DNA of 64,000 bases, from positions 124,001-188,000 of the forward strand of contig NZ_JBIWDK010000005.1 of NCBI RefSeq assembly GCF_044761985.1, given 5' to 3'. The DNA comes from Peribacillus sp044761985. Its GTDB lineage: Bacteria; Bacillota; Bacilli; Bacillales; DSM-1321. How positions within the stretch are numbered: the first letter of the stretch is position 1; each line of letters begins with the position of its first letter. The position numbers were made by a program, and so were the translations under genes. The notes beneath the pieces are model-generated. The model was not told the DNA's origin and searched no databases. It saw only the letters and a list, made by a program, of their open reading frames with translations. Positions 23,974 to 32,147 of this stretch are shown piece after piece.

Positions 23974-26025
23974 TCAGTCAAGCTTTTCTCCTGTCAATAC
24001 GCCTGTACCTTCCAAATGTGCCCGGAGCGACGCGTATTCTGGTGCATGCCAAAAACTATTTGAGGCTATCAATTTCGCAGCATCTTCCCTAGCAACTTCC
24101 AGCGTCCGGTAATCATGGACCATGTCCGCCACTTTGAATTCGGGAAGCCCACTTTGTTTTTTACCGAAAAAGTCCCCTGGACCTCGAAGCTCCAAATCCT
24201 TCTCTGAAAGGACAAATCCATCATTCGTCTCTGTCATGATCTTCATCCGCTCTTTGCCGACTTCCGTTTTCGGATCGGCAAGCAGGATGCAAAAAGACTG
24301 GTTGCTCCCCCTCCCCACTCGGCCACGTAACTGATGCAGCTGGGAAAGACCAAATCGTTCAGCATCATAAATGACCATCACCGTGGCATTGGGTACATTC
24401 ACCCCAACTTCGACAACTGTGGTGGAAACAAGGATTTGCGCTTCGTTGGAACTGAATTCCTGCATCACTTCATCTTTTTCATCCGCAGGCAAACGCCCAT
24501 GCATGAGCCCCACCTTATAACGATTCACGAAGTATTGCGTCAGCATGGCATGGACATCGAGAACATTTTGCAAGGAGTCCAGTTTTTCCGATTCCTCGAT
24601 CAATGGGCAGATGACATATGCTTGTCTGCCTTTTTGAAGTTCCTTTTCTACAAAGGAGAGGATTCTATCGAGCATTTGGTGTTTCGCCCAATACGTTTCG
24701 ATGGCTTTCCGTCCAGCCGGCATTTCGTCGATTGTGGAAACGTCCATCTCGCCGAACACTGTAATGGCGAGTGTACGGGGAATCGGTGTCGCCGTCATGA
24801 AAAGGACATCGGGATTTCCTCCCTTTTCACGCAGGACGCGTCGTTGTTCCACACCAAACCGATGTTGTTCATCCGTTATAACCAAACCGAGGTCCTTGAA
24901 GTTCACCTCGTCCTGAATCAGTGCGTGGGTTCCAATCAAAAGATCAAGTTCCCCTAATTCAAGTTTCTCCAATAATTCTCTACGCTTCTTCCCTTTTACC
25001 GAGGAGGTCAATAAAGCCACCTTTACTCCGACCGGTTCTAACATGGCGGTCAATGATTGAGTATGCTGCTCAGCAAGAATTTCAGTTGGGACCATTAGCG
25101 CTCCTTGGAAACCGGCCGATATGGTCGCATATAGGCAAATCGCGGCCACTACCGTTTTTCCTGAGCCTACATCTCCTTGTAACAGCCGGTTCATCCGGTA
25201 AGGGGATGCCATGTCAGTCAGGATTTCCTCGACAACCCTGTTCTGTGCAGTCGTTAATGGAAACGGGAGGGTATCAATGAATCCCTCCACCTGCTGCCTA
25301 TCAAATTCCTGTCCAATCCCTCTTGACTGTTCGCGCTGTATTTTACGGAGTGCCTGCATTTTCAGCTGAAACAGCAAAAACTCCTCATATACAAAACGAC
25401 GGCGGGCTTGCTTAACATCAGCTGCCGAGATAGGGAAGTGCATCATGCGAAGCGCATCTTTACGTGGCATCAACTTATAGGTTGTCAGCAGCTGTGGTGG
25501 GAGGTTTTCCTCAATCATATTTCCAAATTGGGAAAAACCATTCGTGATATGACGACGCATACCTTTTACCGTAATGCTCCCCTTGACGGAATATACGGGT
25601 TCGAATTCTTTTTCCCTGCTATGATCTCCAACATGGCATTCCGAACCAGTGATGGTTTGGCGGTGACGATCCCATTTACCTGTCACTGTCACAGTTTCCC
25701 CGATTGTAAGTTTTGATTTTAAATAAGGCTGATTGAAAAATATAACCGTAATTAAATATCTTCCAGTCAACAACTTAATCGTTAGTCTGGACTTTTTCTT
25801 TCCGAAATAGCCCAAGGTCGGCACTGTATGGATTTTCCCTTCTACAGTGACGCGTTCCTCATGTTCAACCGTTTCTAAGTCCCTTAATCGGTAGTCTTCA
25901 TAGCGATAGGGAAGATGCTCTAGAAGATCATTGACGGTATGGATCTCCATTTCCTGCATCGCAGTAGCTGTTTCTCCCCCAATGCCCTTAACTGCCGTAA
26001 TTGGTTCCTGTAAGCTGTTGCTCAC
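23974..26025 (-). CDS. recG: ATP-dependent DNA helicase RecG
   Basis: Encodes 683 residues (B. subtilis 682). RecG remodels stalled forks and branched recombination intermediates. An N-terminal wedge domain (about 60-150) is followed by SF2 helicase motifs: GDVGSGKT, DEQH, TATPIPRTL, and the C-terminal QLRGRVGRG with the TRG-like end. The start is a GTG overlapping the sdaAA stop as GTGA. No strong ribosome-binding site is visible, so translation may be coupled to sdaAA. Confidence 0.97.
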   Translation of the reverse strand: MSNSLQEPITAVKGIGGETATAMQEMEIHTVNDLLEHLPYRYEDYRLRDLETVEHEERVTVEGKIHTVPTLGYFGKKKSRLTIKLLTGRYLITVIFFNQPYLKSKLTIGETVTVTGKWDRHRQTITGSECHVGDHSREKEFEPVYSVKGSITVKGMRRHITNGFSQFGNMIEENLPPQLLTTYKLMPRKDALRMMHFPISAADVKQARRRFVYEEFLLFQLKMQALRKIQREQSRGIGQEFDRQQVEGFIDTLPFPLTTAQNRVVEEILTDMASPYRMNRLLQGDVGSGKTVVAAICLYATISAGFQGALMVPTEILAEQHTQSLTAMLEPVGVKVALLTSSVKGKKRRELLEKLELGELDLLIGTHALIQDEVNFKDLGLVITDEQHRFGVEQRRVLREKGGNPDVLFMTATPIPRTLAITVFGEMDVSTIDEMPAGRKAIETYWAKHQMLDRILSFVEKELQKGRQAYVICPLIEESEKLDSLQNVLDVHAMLTQYFVNRYKVGLMHGRLPADEKDEVMQEFSSNEAQILVSTTVVEVGVNVPNATVMVIYDAERFGLSQLHQLRGRVGRGSNQSFCILLADPKTEVGKERMKIMTETNDGFVLSEKDLELRGPGDFFGKKQSGLPEFKVADMVHDYRTLEVAREDAAKLIASNSFWHAPEYASLRAHLEGTGVLTGEKLD

Positions 26026-26906
26026 TTGTTACTTAACGGCAAGCCAAAGATCTTCGCTTCCAACTTCCGTCCAGTCGGTGTGGCCGCTAATCCCCCTTGT
26101 GCAGTTTCCCTTAGGGCCGATGGCATCGCTTGTCCGATTTTGTACATGGCATCAATTACTTCATCACATGGAATTCGGCTTGTAATACCCGCTAACGCCA
26201 TATCAGCTGCCACCATGGCATTAGCTGCTCCCATGGCATTCCGCTTCACACAAGGCACTTCTACGAGCCCAGCAACAGGGTCACAAACCAGACCAAGCAT
26301 ATTCTTTAATGTAATCGCCATGGCGTGGGCACTTTGAGATGGCGTCCCACCAGCCATTTCAACGATGGCGGCCGCAGCCATGCCTGATGCTGAACCCACT
26401 TCCGCCTGGCAACCTCCTGCGGCCCCAGAAATCGAAGCATTATTGGCAACAACGAAACCAAATGCCCCTGCAGTGAAGAGGAATTCAATTTTTTGTTCCC
26501 GATTTGGCTTTAGTTTATTCTGCAAAGCGAACAAAGTTCCTGGGACAACGCCTGCCGATCCAGCAGTTGGCGTCGCACATATCGTCCCCATCGCTGCATT
26601 CACTTCATTTGTTGCCACAGCTTTACTGACCGCATCCAACAAAAGTTCACCCGATAATGAGTTTCCCGTTTTAATATAATTCTGAAGAAGCACGGCGTCC
26701 CCACCTGTCAAACCCGAAACGGAACGGACTCCTTGGAGCCCTTTTTCAACGGCCTGTTCCATGACGTCAAGGTTTACACCCATCTGGTGGATGATTTGGT
26801 CCCGGGTTTTACCCGACACCTCCATTTCCTGTTCGATCATGAGCGTCGAAATTTTCACTTGCTTTGCTTCTGCCAATTCTACTAGTTCTGCTACATTTCG
26901 AAACAT
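26022..26906 (-). CDS. sdaAA: L-serine dehydratase, alpha chain
   Basis: Encodes 294 residues. With SdaAB it forms the iron-sulfur L-serine dehydratase that deaminates serine to pyruvate. Conserved cysteines expected to hold the [4Fe-4S] cluster are visible in ICATPTAGSAG, LVCDPVAG and VPCVKRN. It follows sdaAB by 42 bases and is coupled to recG by a 4-base overlap. Confidence 0.95.
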   Translation of the reverse strand: MFRNVAELVELAEAKQVKISTLMIEQEMEVSGKTRDQIIHQMGVNLDVMEQAVEKGLQGVRSVSGLTGGDAVLLQNYIKTGNSLSGELLLDAVSKAVATNEVNAAMGTICATPTAGSAGVVPGTLFALQNKLKPNREQKIEFLFTAGAFGFVVANNASISGAAGGCQAEVGSASGMAAAAIVEMAGGTPSQSAHAMAITLKNMLGLVCDPVAGLVEVPCVKRNAMGAANAMVAADMALAGITSRIPCDEVIDAMYKIGQAMPSALRETAQGGLAATPTGRKLEAKIFGLPLSNK

Positions 26907-26948
26907 GTCCTCTTTCCCTCCTTAATGAAAACGGTTGCCTCAAGTAAC

Positions 26949-27611
26949 TCAGTCGACAATCCTTGCGACCTTGGTGATATGAGGCAATTTCGAAATTTCA
27001 TCGATGACTTGCTCTTCTATATTCACATCCACTTCGATGGTCATAAGTGCCATCTTTCCCTTTTCTTTTCGTGATACTTCCATCTGTCCTATATTAATTT
27101 GATGCTTGGCCAAAACGTTAGAGACATTGGCAATAGCTCCGAAACGGTCATCATGAACGACAAGTATGGCTGGGTTGTGACCCGAAAGCCTTAATTTGAA
27201 TTCATTCAATTCGATTATTTCGATTTTGCCACCTCCAATCGATATCCCAACGAGCTCCAGTTCATCCGCATCATCACCAACCGTTATCTTCACAGTATTC
27301 GGGTGTTCCGGAACGGCCTCTTCTTCTTGGAAGGCAATGTCCATGTTCTTTTGACGGGCTATATCAAGAGATTCTTTGATTCTCTCATCAAAAGTATCAA
27401 AATCAAGTAGTCCCCCTACAATGGCCACATCCGTCCCATGACCTTTATGGGTCTTTGCAAAAGACCCATAAAAAGAAATACGGGCCCATTTCGGTTCTTT
27501 GTTGAATAGATTCCTTGCCACCCTGCCTATTCTCGCAGCTCCGGCTGTATGTGAGCTCGAAGGTCCAATCATAACGGGACCGATAATATCAAATACACTC
27601 CTATATTTCAC
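26949..27611 (-). CDS. sdaAB: L-serine dehydratase, beta chain
   Basis: Encodes 220 residues from a GTG start with GGAGGA eight bases upstream. The N-terminal half carries the conserved IGPSSSHTAGA substrate-loop motif. The C-terminal 75 residues form an ACT domain (HDDRFGAIANVSNVL), which in this family supports assembly or serine sensing. Paired with sdaAA. Confidence 0.95.
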   Translation of the reverse strand: MKYRSVFDIIGPVMIGPSSSHTAGAARIGRVARNLFNKEPKWARISFYGSFAKTHKGHGTDVAIVGGLLDFDTFDERIKESLDIARQKNMDIAFQEEEAVPEHPNTVKITVGDDADELELVGISIGGGKIEIIELNEFKLRLSGHNPAILVVHDDRFGAIANVSNVLAKHQINIGQMEVSRKEKGKMALMTIEVDVNIEEQVIDEISKLPHITKVARIVD

Positions 27612-27727
27612 GTTCTATTCCTCCTTCATTACGCGCTGGACTTTAAGAACCTAAAGAAAAACGCTAGAGGTTATCTTCTGATTGGTCATAGTTCCTGCAT
27701 GCATGCTGTTTTATAACCTTTAGTCCG

Positions 27728-27768
27728 CAAAAATAAACTGCATAGCCTAATGACCTATGCAGTTTATT
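27728..27768 (-). terminator. Terminator after fakA (yloV), possibly bidirectional
   Basis: A long hairpin with 13-base arms, AATAAACTGCATAG and CTATGCAGTTTATT (27732-27768), is followed on the minus strand by TTTTTGCG. It ends the yloU-fakA transcript. The rest of the gap to sdaAB (27612-27727) also holds a 7-base inverted repeat AGGTTAT/ATAACCT of unknown meaning. Confidence 0.85.
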
Positions 27769-27849
27769 ACTTTTTATCGAGACTTCTATATCACATCTAT
27801 TAAAGGGCAAAAGACGATCAGGTGATCTTACCCAAGTAGATGGTTTAGT

Positions 27850-29520
27850 TTATTCAATTGAGAAAATGAAAGCATATAACGGCTGTTTACCGTTATGGAC
27901 TTCAACTTCAACATCTTCAAATGTTTCTTCACAAAACGCGACAAGCTCATCCACTTCTTCTGAAGTTGCATCTTCACCATAAAGAATGGTCAAGATCTCG
28001 GAATCTTCGTCAATCATTTTGGATAAAAGATCCTTTGCAGCCTGAGCCTTGTCTTTATTTTTCACTTTGATGGTGCCTTCATCAATACCCATGAAGTCGC
28101 CCTTCTCGATTGAAAGACCATCAATGCTTGTATTCCTTACAGCATATGTGATTTGACCTGTTTTAACATGAGAAAGAGCATCGGTCATCACCTTTTGGTT
28201 CTCTGTAATATCCAATGAAGGGTTGAAAGCAAGCAATGCTGCCATTCCCTGCGGTACAGTTTTGGCAGGAACGACCATCACGTTATCCCCAAGGACATCA
28301 GCAGCTTGATTGGCAGCCATAATAATATTTTTATTATTAGGCAGAATGATTACTTTTTCTGCATGGGCTTCTTCAACTGCTTTCACGATGTCTTCAGTAC
28401 TAGGATTCATCGTTTGTCCGCCTTCAATGACTGATTTTGCACCGATGCTTTTGAAAAGCTCGCTGATACCGGCACCCATCGCCACAGAAACGACACCATA
28501 TTTATCCTTGGCTTTCGGTTTTGTTTGAAGTGGCGTTTTAGTTTCGCCGACTATAGCTGTATGCTGTTCACGCATATTATCAACTTTCAACTTAATAAGA
28601 CTACCGTATGTCTGACCATAATTAAGGCAATTACCAGGTTGTTCAGAGTGAATATGTACTTTAACTATTTCATCATCAGAGATGACTAATAATGAATCTC
28701 CAAATTCACTTAAATCATTCCGGAACTTCTCTTCATTGAACGATTGGGCAGCTGGCTTATCCTTTTCCAACCGGACCATGAATTCCGTACAATAACCAAA
28801 CACGATATCTTCCGTATTAATGTGTCCTTGTACGTTAATGTGATGTTCAGCACTCACCATATCATCCATGCTTGGGCCATTGGCTGAACGAACGGGTAAA
28901 GCTTCACCCTTCAATTCTGCTAGGAATCCTTCATAAACGAAAACCAACCCTTGTCCACCGCTATCGACCACACCGACTTCTTTCAATACAGGAAGTAAAT
29001 CAGGTGTCCTTTTTAAAGATGCATTTGCCTCAGTGACAATATCCTCCATTACCTGGATAAGGTCCTGATGCTTGGCAGCAGATGAAACCGCTTGCTTGGC
29101 TGCATCCTTCGCGACTGTTAAAATGGTGCCTTCAACAGGCTTCATAACGGCTTTATAAGCGGTTTGTACACCCGCCTCAAAAGCATGGGCGAATTCTTCA
29201 CTATTGATGACCGCTTTATTTTCGATAGATTTTGCAAAACCACGGAAAAGCTGTGAAAGGATTACTCCAGAATTACCTCGAGCCCCCATCAAAAGACCTC
29301 TTGAAAGAGAAGTACCCACTTTTCCGATATGTTCTTGTACATTATTTTGTACTTCCTTAGCGCCGGAAGTCATAGATAAATTCATATTTGTTCCTGTATC
29401 TCCATCTGGAACCGGGAAAACGTTCAATGCATCGACCATTTGGGCGTTGGCTGCTAAATGATTAGCTCCCTGGATGATCATTTCAGCAAAGCGCTTTCCA
29501 TTTAAACTTGTAATTGACAC
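27850..29520 (-). CDS. fakA: Fatty acid kinase catalytic subunit FakA-like (YloV)
   Basis: Encodes 556 residues from a GTG start with GGAGGA eight bases upstream. The N-terminal DhaL/DAK2 domain has the ATP/Mg motif NVFPVPDGDTGTNMN (about 30-44), and the C-terminal part is the DegV-interacting region typical of FakA. In Staphylococcus FakA phosphorylates fatty acids bound to FakB proteins. B. subtilis calls it YloV. It lies 18 bases after yloU, the usual partner position. Confidence 0.92.
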   Translation of the reverse strand: MSITSLNGKRFAEMIIQGANHLAANAQMVDALNVFPVPDGDTGTNMNLSMTSGAKEVQNNVQEHIGKVGTSLSRGLLMGARGNSGVILSQLFRGFAKSIENKAVINSEEFAHAFEAGVQTAYKAVMKPVEGTILTVAKDAAKQAVSSAAKHQDLIQVMEDIVTEANASLKRTPDLLPVLKEVGVVDSGGQGLVFVYEGFLAELKGEALPVRSANGPSMDDMVSAEHHINVQGHINTEDIVFGYCTEFMVRLEKDKPAAQSFNEEKFRNDLSEFGDSLLVISDDEIVKVHIHSEQPGNCLNYGQTYGSLIKLKVDNMREQHTAIVGETKTPLQTKPKAKDKYGVVSVAMGAGISELFKSIGAKSVIEGGQTMNPSTEDIVKAVEEAHAEKVIILPNNKNIIMAANQAADVLGDNVMVVPAKTVPQGMAALLAFNPSLDITENQKVMTDALSHVKTGQITYAVRNTSIDGLSIEKGDFMGIDEGTIKVKNKDKAQAAKDLLSKMIDEDSEILTILYGEDATSEEVDELVAFCEETFEDVEVEVHNGKQPLYAFIFSIE

Positions 29521-29538
29521 AAAACTTTCCTCCTATAC

Positions 29539-29901
29539 TTAAGGGTTCGTAACACGAACTCCCTGTACAAAAATGTTTACAGAATCTACAGCTAATCCAA
29601 CAGTTTTGTCCAGAGTGTATTTTACCTTTGATTGCACATTATGTGCAACTTCCGAGATTTTCGTTCCATAACTAACGATAATATACATATCGATATGAAC
29701 TTCTTCCTCATCTTGTCGGACTATTACACCCTTAGTAAAGTTTTCTTTTCTTAGTATTTCGGCAATGCCGTCTTTAAATTGTTTTTTGGAAGCCATTCCT
29801 ATTATTCCGTAGCAATCAATAGCAGCACCACCGGCTACAGTAGCGATTACATCATTAGAGATATCAATTTGTCCATATTTCGTTTGTAATTCGATAGACA
29901 T
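29539..29901 (-). CDS. yloU: Asp23/Gls24 family envelope stress protein YloU
   Basis: Encodes 120 residues, the same as B. subtilis YloU, from MSIELQTKYGQIDIS. Asp23/Gls24 proteins are small envelope-associated proteins. The longer frame to 29940 is rejected because a GGGAGGG ribosome-binding site sits just before 29901 and a good promoter lies beyond. It precedes fakA. Confidence 0.95.
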   Translation of the reverse strand: MSIELQTKYGQIDISNDVIATVAGGAAIDCYGIIGMASKKQFKDGIAEILRKENFTKGVIVRQDEEEVHIDMYIIVSYGTKISEVAHNVQSKVKYTLDKTVGLAVDSVNIFVQGVRVTNP

Positions 29902-29943
29902 TTTCTTTTTCCCTCCCAAAACTAACTCAACTAAAGACATTTT

Positions 29944-29972
29944 ACTATAATGTCTATTGTTTTAAAAGTAAA
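29944..29972 (-). promoter_or_regulatory. Sigma-A promoter of yloU-fakA
   Basis: On the minus strand TTTACT (29967-29972) is followed by 17 bases and TATAGT (29944-29949). The start of transcription would be near 29937, 36 bases before the yloU start. Confidence 0.65.
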
Positions 29973-30051
29973 TGTCATACGGTACTTAATATAATTCAAT
30001 TTTAAAGGGGGTATGTCAAGGTTTTTTTCTTGAAAGTAATTAACTGAAGTA

Positions 30052-30080
30052 TTGCATTCTCACGGTAGGTGTGATAAATT
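30052..30080 (+). promoter_or_regulatory. Probable promoter of rpmB
   Basis: TTGCAT (30052-30057) and TAAATT (30075-30080) are separated by 17 bases, with GTGA just before the -10. The fit is moderate. It would give a leader of about 65 bases before the rpmB ribosome-binding site TAGGAGGG. Confidence 0.5.
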
Positions 30081-30152
30081 ATTAAAGTATTTCACAAAGA
30101 CTTAAGACAACTTCGTAAACTTAAGCTTGTTGTAGTTAGGAGGGAATTTGAC

Positions 30153-30341
30153 ATGGCACGTAAATGTGTAATCACTGGAAGAAAAACCCGTTCTGGTAAC
30201 AGCCGCTCTCACGCAATGAACGCTAGCAAGCGTACATTCGGCGCTAACCTTCAAAAAGTACGTATTTTAGTTGACGGTAAACCTAAACGTGTATACGTTT
30301 CTGCAAGAGCTCTTAAATCGGGCAAAGTAGAACGCGTATAA
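30153..30341 (+). CDS. rpmB: 50S ribosomal protein bL28
   Basis: Encodes 62 residues beginning MARKCVITGRKTRSGN, with conserved SRSHAMNASKRT and RILVDGKPKRVYVSARAL. It lacks one of the usual Cys pairs of zinc-binding bL28 (a single Cys5 is visible), as in the C-minus paralogues of Bacillaceae. It is the lone plus-strand gene here, as in B. subtilis, and is preceded by the ribosome-binding site AGGAGGG. Confidence 0.97.
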   Translation: MARKCVITGRKTRSGNSRSHAMNASKRTFGANLQKVRILVDGKPKRVYVSARALKSGKVERV

Positions 30342-30347
30342 TGTTAC

Positions 30348-30374
30348 GGCATCCTCTAAGGATGCCTTTTTATT
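30348..30374 (+). terminator. Terminator after rpmB
   Basis: The perfect hairpin GGCATCC-TCTAA-GGATGCC (30348-30366) is followed by TTTTTATT. It lies 7 bases after the rpmB stop. Confidence 0.9.
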
Positions 30375-30396
30375 TGAAAATGGCTGCCGCTTTTAT

Positions 30397-30447
30397 AATG
30401 GGTGATGATTGGACAATCTGATTCTTTCAGAAAGATCATCACTCATT
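30397..30447. repeat. Inverted repeat in the rpmB-spoVM gap
   Basis: AATGGGTGATGAT (30397-30409) and ATCATCACTCATT (30435-30447) are inverted repeats with one mismatch, around a 25-base loop that itself contains a small CTTTC/GAAAG hairpin. It lies between the rpmB terminator and the spoVM terminator and belongs to no gene. It could be a second bidirectional stop or a remnant of a palindromic element. Confidence 0.6.
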
Positions 30448-30494
30448 AAAAGCCTGTCCAACCTATCGTTTCTTTTTATTGTCCCCAGCCAAAC

Positions 30495-30525
30495 CAAAAA
30501 ATAACACCCCCTTTATAGAAGGTGT
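30495..30525 (-). terminator. Terminator after spoVM
   Basis: On the minus strand ACACC and GGTGT (arms at 30504-30508 and 30521-30525) enclose a short AT-rich stem and are followed by TATTTTTTGG. It lies 17 bases after the spoVM stop. Confidence 0.65.
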
Positions 30526-30542
30526 CACGTAAATATGTTTTA

Positions 30543-30623
30543 TTAGCCTTTTTTAAACGCTCCGAGCATGGCCCTTACCAAACTGCCCAGAACTTTTGGC
30601 AATTTAATTGTATAAAATTTCAT
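30543..30623 (-). CDS. spoVM: Stage V sporulation protein SpoVM
   Basis: A 26-residue gene missed by length-filtered gene finding. The product begins MKFYTIKLPKVLGSL and ends with RAMLGAFKKG, matching the 26-residue B. subtilis SpoVM. SpoVM is an amphipathic helix that marks the convex forespore membrane and anchors SpoIVA at the start of spore coat assembly. The helix-breaking Pro9 needed for curvature recognition is present. A strong ribosome-binding site GAGGAGG lies 5 to 11 bases upstream. It lies between rpmB and thiN, as in B. subtilis. Confidence 0.97.
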   Translation of the reverse strand: MKFYTIKLPKVLGSLVRAMLGAFKKG

Positions 30624-30696
30624 AATGCCCCTCCTCTTTACATCCCACAAATTTAAGATGAAGTGGAACTTTTCTATTACAACATAAGCTTTTAAG

Positions 30697-30722
30697 CGGA
30701 TATAGGATGAAAAGTATATCCG
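30697..30722 (-). repeat. Hairpin after thiN
   Basis: A perfect 8-base inverted repeat CGGATATA / TATATCCG (30697-30704, 30715-30722) with a 10-base loop lies 21 bases after the thiN stop and 74 bases before spoVM. No T run follows on the minus strand (CTTAAAAGC), so it is marked as a hairpin, not a confident terminator. It could affect thiN mRNA ends or spoVM transcription. Confidence 0.6.
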
Positions 30723-30743
30723 AATCTGCTCTAAGCATGAATT

Positions 30744-31397
30744 TTAATCTCTGCTTCTTATCACCATTAATATGCCTTCCTCAAATGAAACATTCCCACA
30801 ATCAGAAATTAGTTCATTGCTGACACAGAGTGTGGAGCCCAATTCAAGCTTTGCATCAACAAGTGGATACTTAAACCCCAAGAGTGTAATGCCGGTGATC
30901 TCTTCGGTTACCGGAAGCAGGGAAATATACTTCCTCTCTTCATCCAAGGTCAAGGGGTAGGATCCTGGCGTCTTCACGGTTAAGCTATTCTGACAATCGA
31001 CTATATACATATCAATATCCTTGTGATAAGGCAGGATGCTATCTTTCTGCAATAATTGGATATTGCCGAGAAAATGGTCCAGCCGCCCTCCTGTTGCACC
31101 TAGAATATGTATTTCATTTGGCTCCTGCTCCATTGCCCATTTAAATGCAATTTCCAAATCGGTTTCATCCTTCTCAGGAGGGTAAAGATGAATATTCTCC
31201 ATCCTTTTTTGAATCTTGGACCATTCCTCTTCGGATACGGAATCGAAATCGCCAAACCCACACTGAGGAACAATGTCATTTTCAAGTAAGGACCAAACAC
31301 CTCGATCGACCCCAACCCACAAGTCAGTACTCTCTTTATAAGTCGTTAAATCAGGCCACAAATCCTTTGGGCCTCCAGCCATAATGCTTATTTTCAT
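30744..31397 (-). CDS. thiN: Thiamine pyrophosphokinase
   Basis: Encodes 217 residues. It converts thiamine to thiamine diphosphate with ATP. Family marks include WVGVDRGVWSLL, the aspartate-rich FGDFDSVSEEE, DETDLEIAFKWA, and LGATGGRLDHFLGNI. B. subtilis names it YloS/ThiN and places it at this position. It has the modest ribosome-binding site GGGTGGCGG and follows a terminator-like hairpin after rpe. Confidence 0.95.
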   Translation of the reverse strand: MKISIMAGGPKDLWPDLTTYKESTDLWVGVDRGVWSLLENDIVPQCGFGDFDSVSEEEWSKIQKRMENIHLYPPEKDETDLEIAFKWAMEQEPNEIHILGATGGRLDHFLGNIQLLQKDSILPYHKDIDMYIVDCQNSLTVKTPGSYPLTLDEERKYISLLPVTEEITGITLLGFKYPLVDAKLELGSTLCVSNELISDCGNVSFEEGILMVIRSRD

Positions 31398-31442
31398 ATT
31401 CCGCCACCCTATTCTTAAGATTCTTTACATGTTTGATTGTTT

Positions 31443-31490
31443 TAAAAAAGCCGATCATCATCGTAGTATAGATACGATAATGTCGGCTTT
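31443..31490 (-). terminator. Hairpin terminator after rpe
   Basis: The minus strand forms AAGCCGA ... TCGGCTT with an internal ATCGTA/TACGAT stem (31449-31490), followed by TTTTTTAAA. It lies 9 bases after the rpe stop, ending the long prkC-type operon before thiN. Confidence 0.8.
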
Positions 31491-31498
31491 CTCTCTTT

Positions 31499-32146
31499 TT
31501 AATTTCCACGAATTCTCTGAATCGCTGCCTGGCGATCTTCCTGGTTATATATGGCTGACCCGGCGACAAGTACCGTTGCTCCCCGCTCAATACAAACTTT
31601 GGCCGTTTCTTCATTTACCCCGCCATCTACTTCAATTTCAAGATTGGGATTGTACAAATCAGCCATCGCCTTCACTTCGGAAATTTTTGGCAGTACAGAA
31701 GCGATGAACTTTTGCCCCCCAAATCCTGGATTGACGGTCATCAATAAAACCATATCTATATCTTCGATGATCGGTTGGATCACGGATGCTGGAGTGGCCG
31801 GATTGAGGACTACCCCCGCTTTAACACCAAAGGACTTTATCAATTGAATCGTGCGGTGTAGGTGGGTACACGCTTCTACATGGACAGTGATATAGTCGGC
31901 CCCTGCTTTGGCAAACGCCTCGATATAGGCATCTGGACGTTCAATCATCAAATGGACGTCTAGAGGGAGTTTCGTCACCGGTCTGATAGCATCGACAATC
32001 AATGAACCAATTGTGATGTTAGGCACGAAATGGCCATCCATAACGTCTATATGGATATAGTCGGCTCCGCCCCTCTCTACATCCAAGATTTCTTCTCCCA
32101 GCTTTGCGAAATCAGCTGATAATATGGATGGTGCAATTTTAACCAT
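31499..32146 (-). CDS. rpe: Ribulose-phosphate 3-epimerase
   Basis: Encodes 215 residues of the TIM-barrel epimerase that interconverts ribulose-5-phosphate and xylulose-5-phosphate. Visible marks are APSILSADFAKLGEE, HIDVMDGHFVPN (metal ligands), MTVNPGFGGQ and EVDGGVN. It begins 1 base after the rsgA stop (reading downstream) and shares its ribosome-binding site region. Confidence 0.97.
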   Translation of the reverse strand: MVKIAPSILSADFAKLGEEILDVERGGADYIHIDVMDGHFVPNITIGSLIVDAIRPVTKLPLDVHLMIERPDAYIEAFAKAGADYITVHVEACTHLHRTIQLIKSFGVKAGVVLNPATPASVIQPIIEDIDMVLLMTVNPGFGGQKFIASVLPKISEVKAMADLYNPNLEIEVDGGVNEETAKVCIERGATVLVAGSAIYNQEDRQAAIQRIRGN

Positions 32147-32147
32147 A

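Noticed and set aside
24334..24957. Long plus-strand frame (207 codons) inside recG
   Set aside because: Antisense to a well conserved helicase gene, with no start context; a shadow of recG codon use.
27612..27727. Possible T-box or riboswitch ahead of sdaAB
   Set aside because: No T-box sequence or known aptamer pattern is seen; only a short inverted repeat AGGTTAT/ATAACCT.
30697..30722. Hairpin after thiN considered as a terminator
   Set aside because: The stem is perfect but there is no T run after it on the minus strand, so it is listed as a hairpin only.
30624..30743. Sigma-E promoter for spoVM
   Set aside because: Expected from B. subtilis, but no pair of elements at proper spacing stands out, so none was called.
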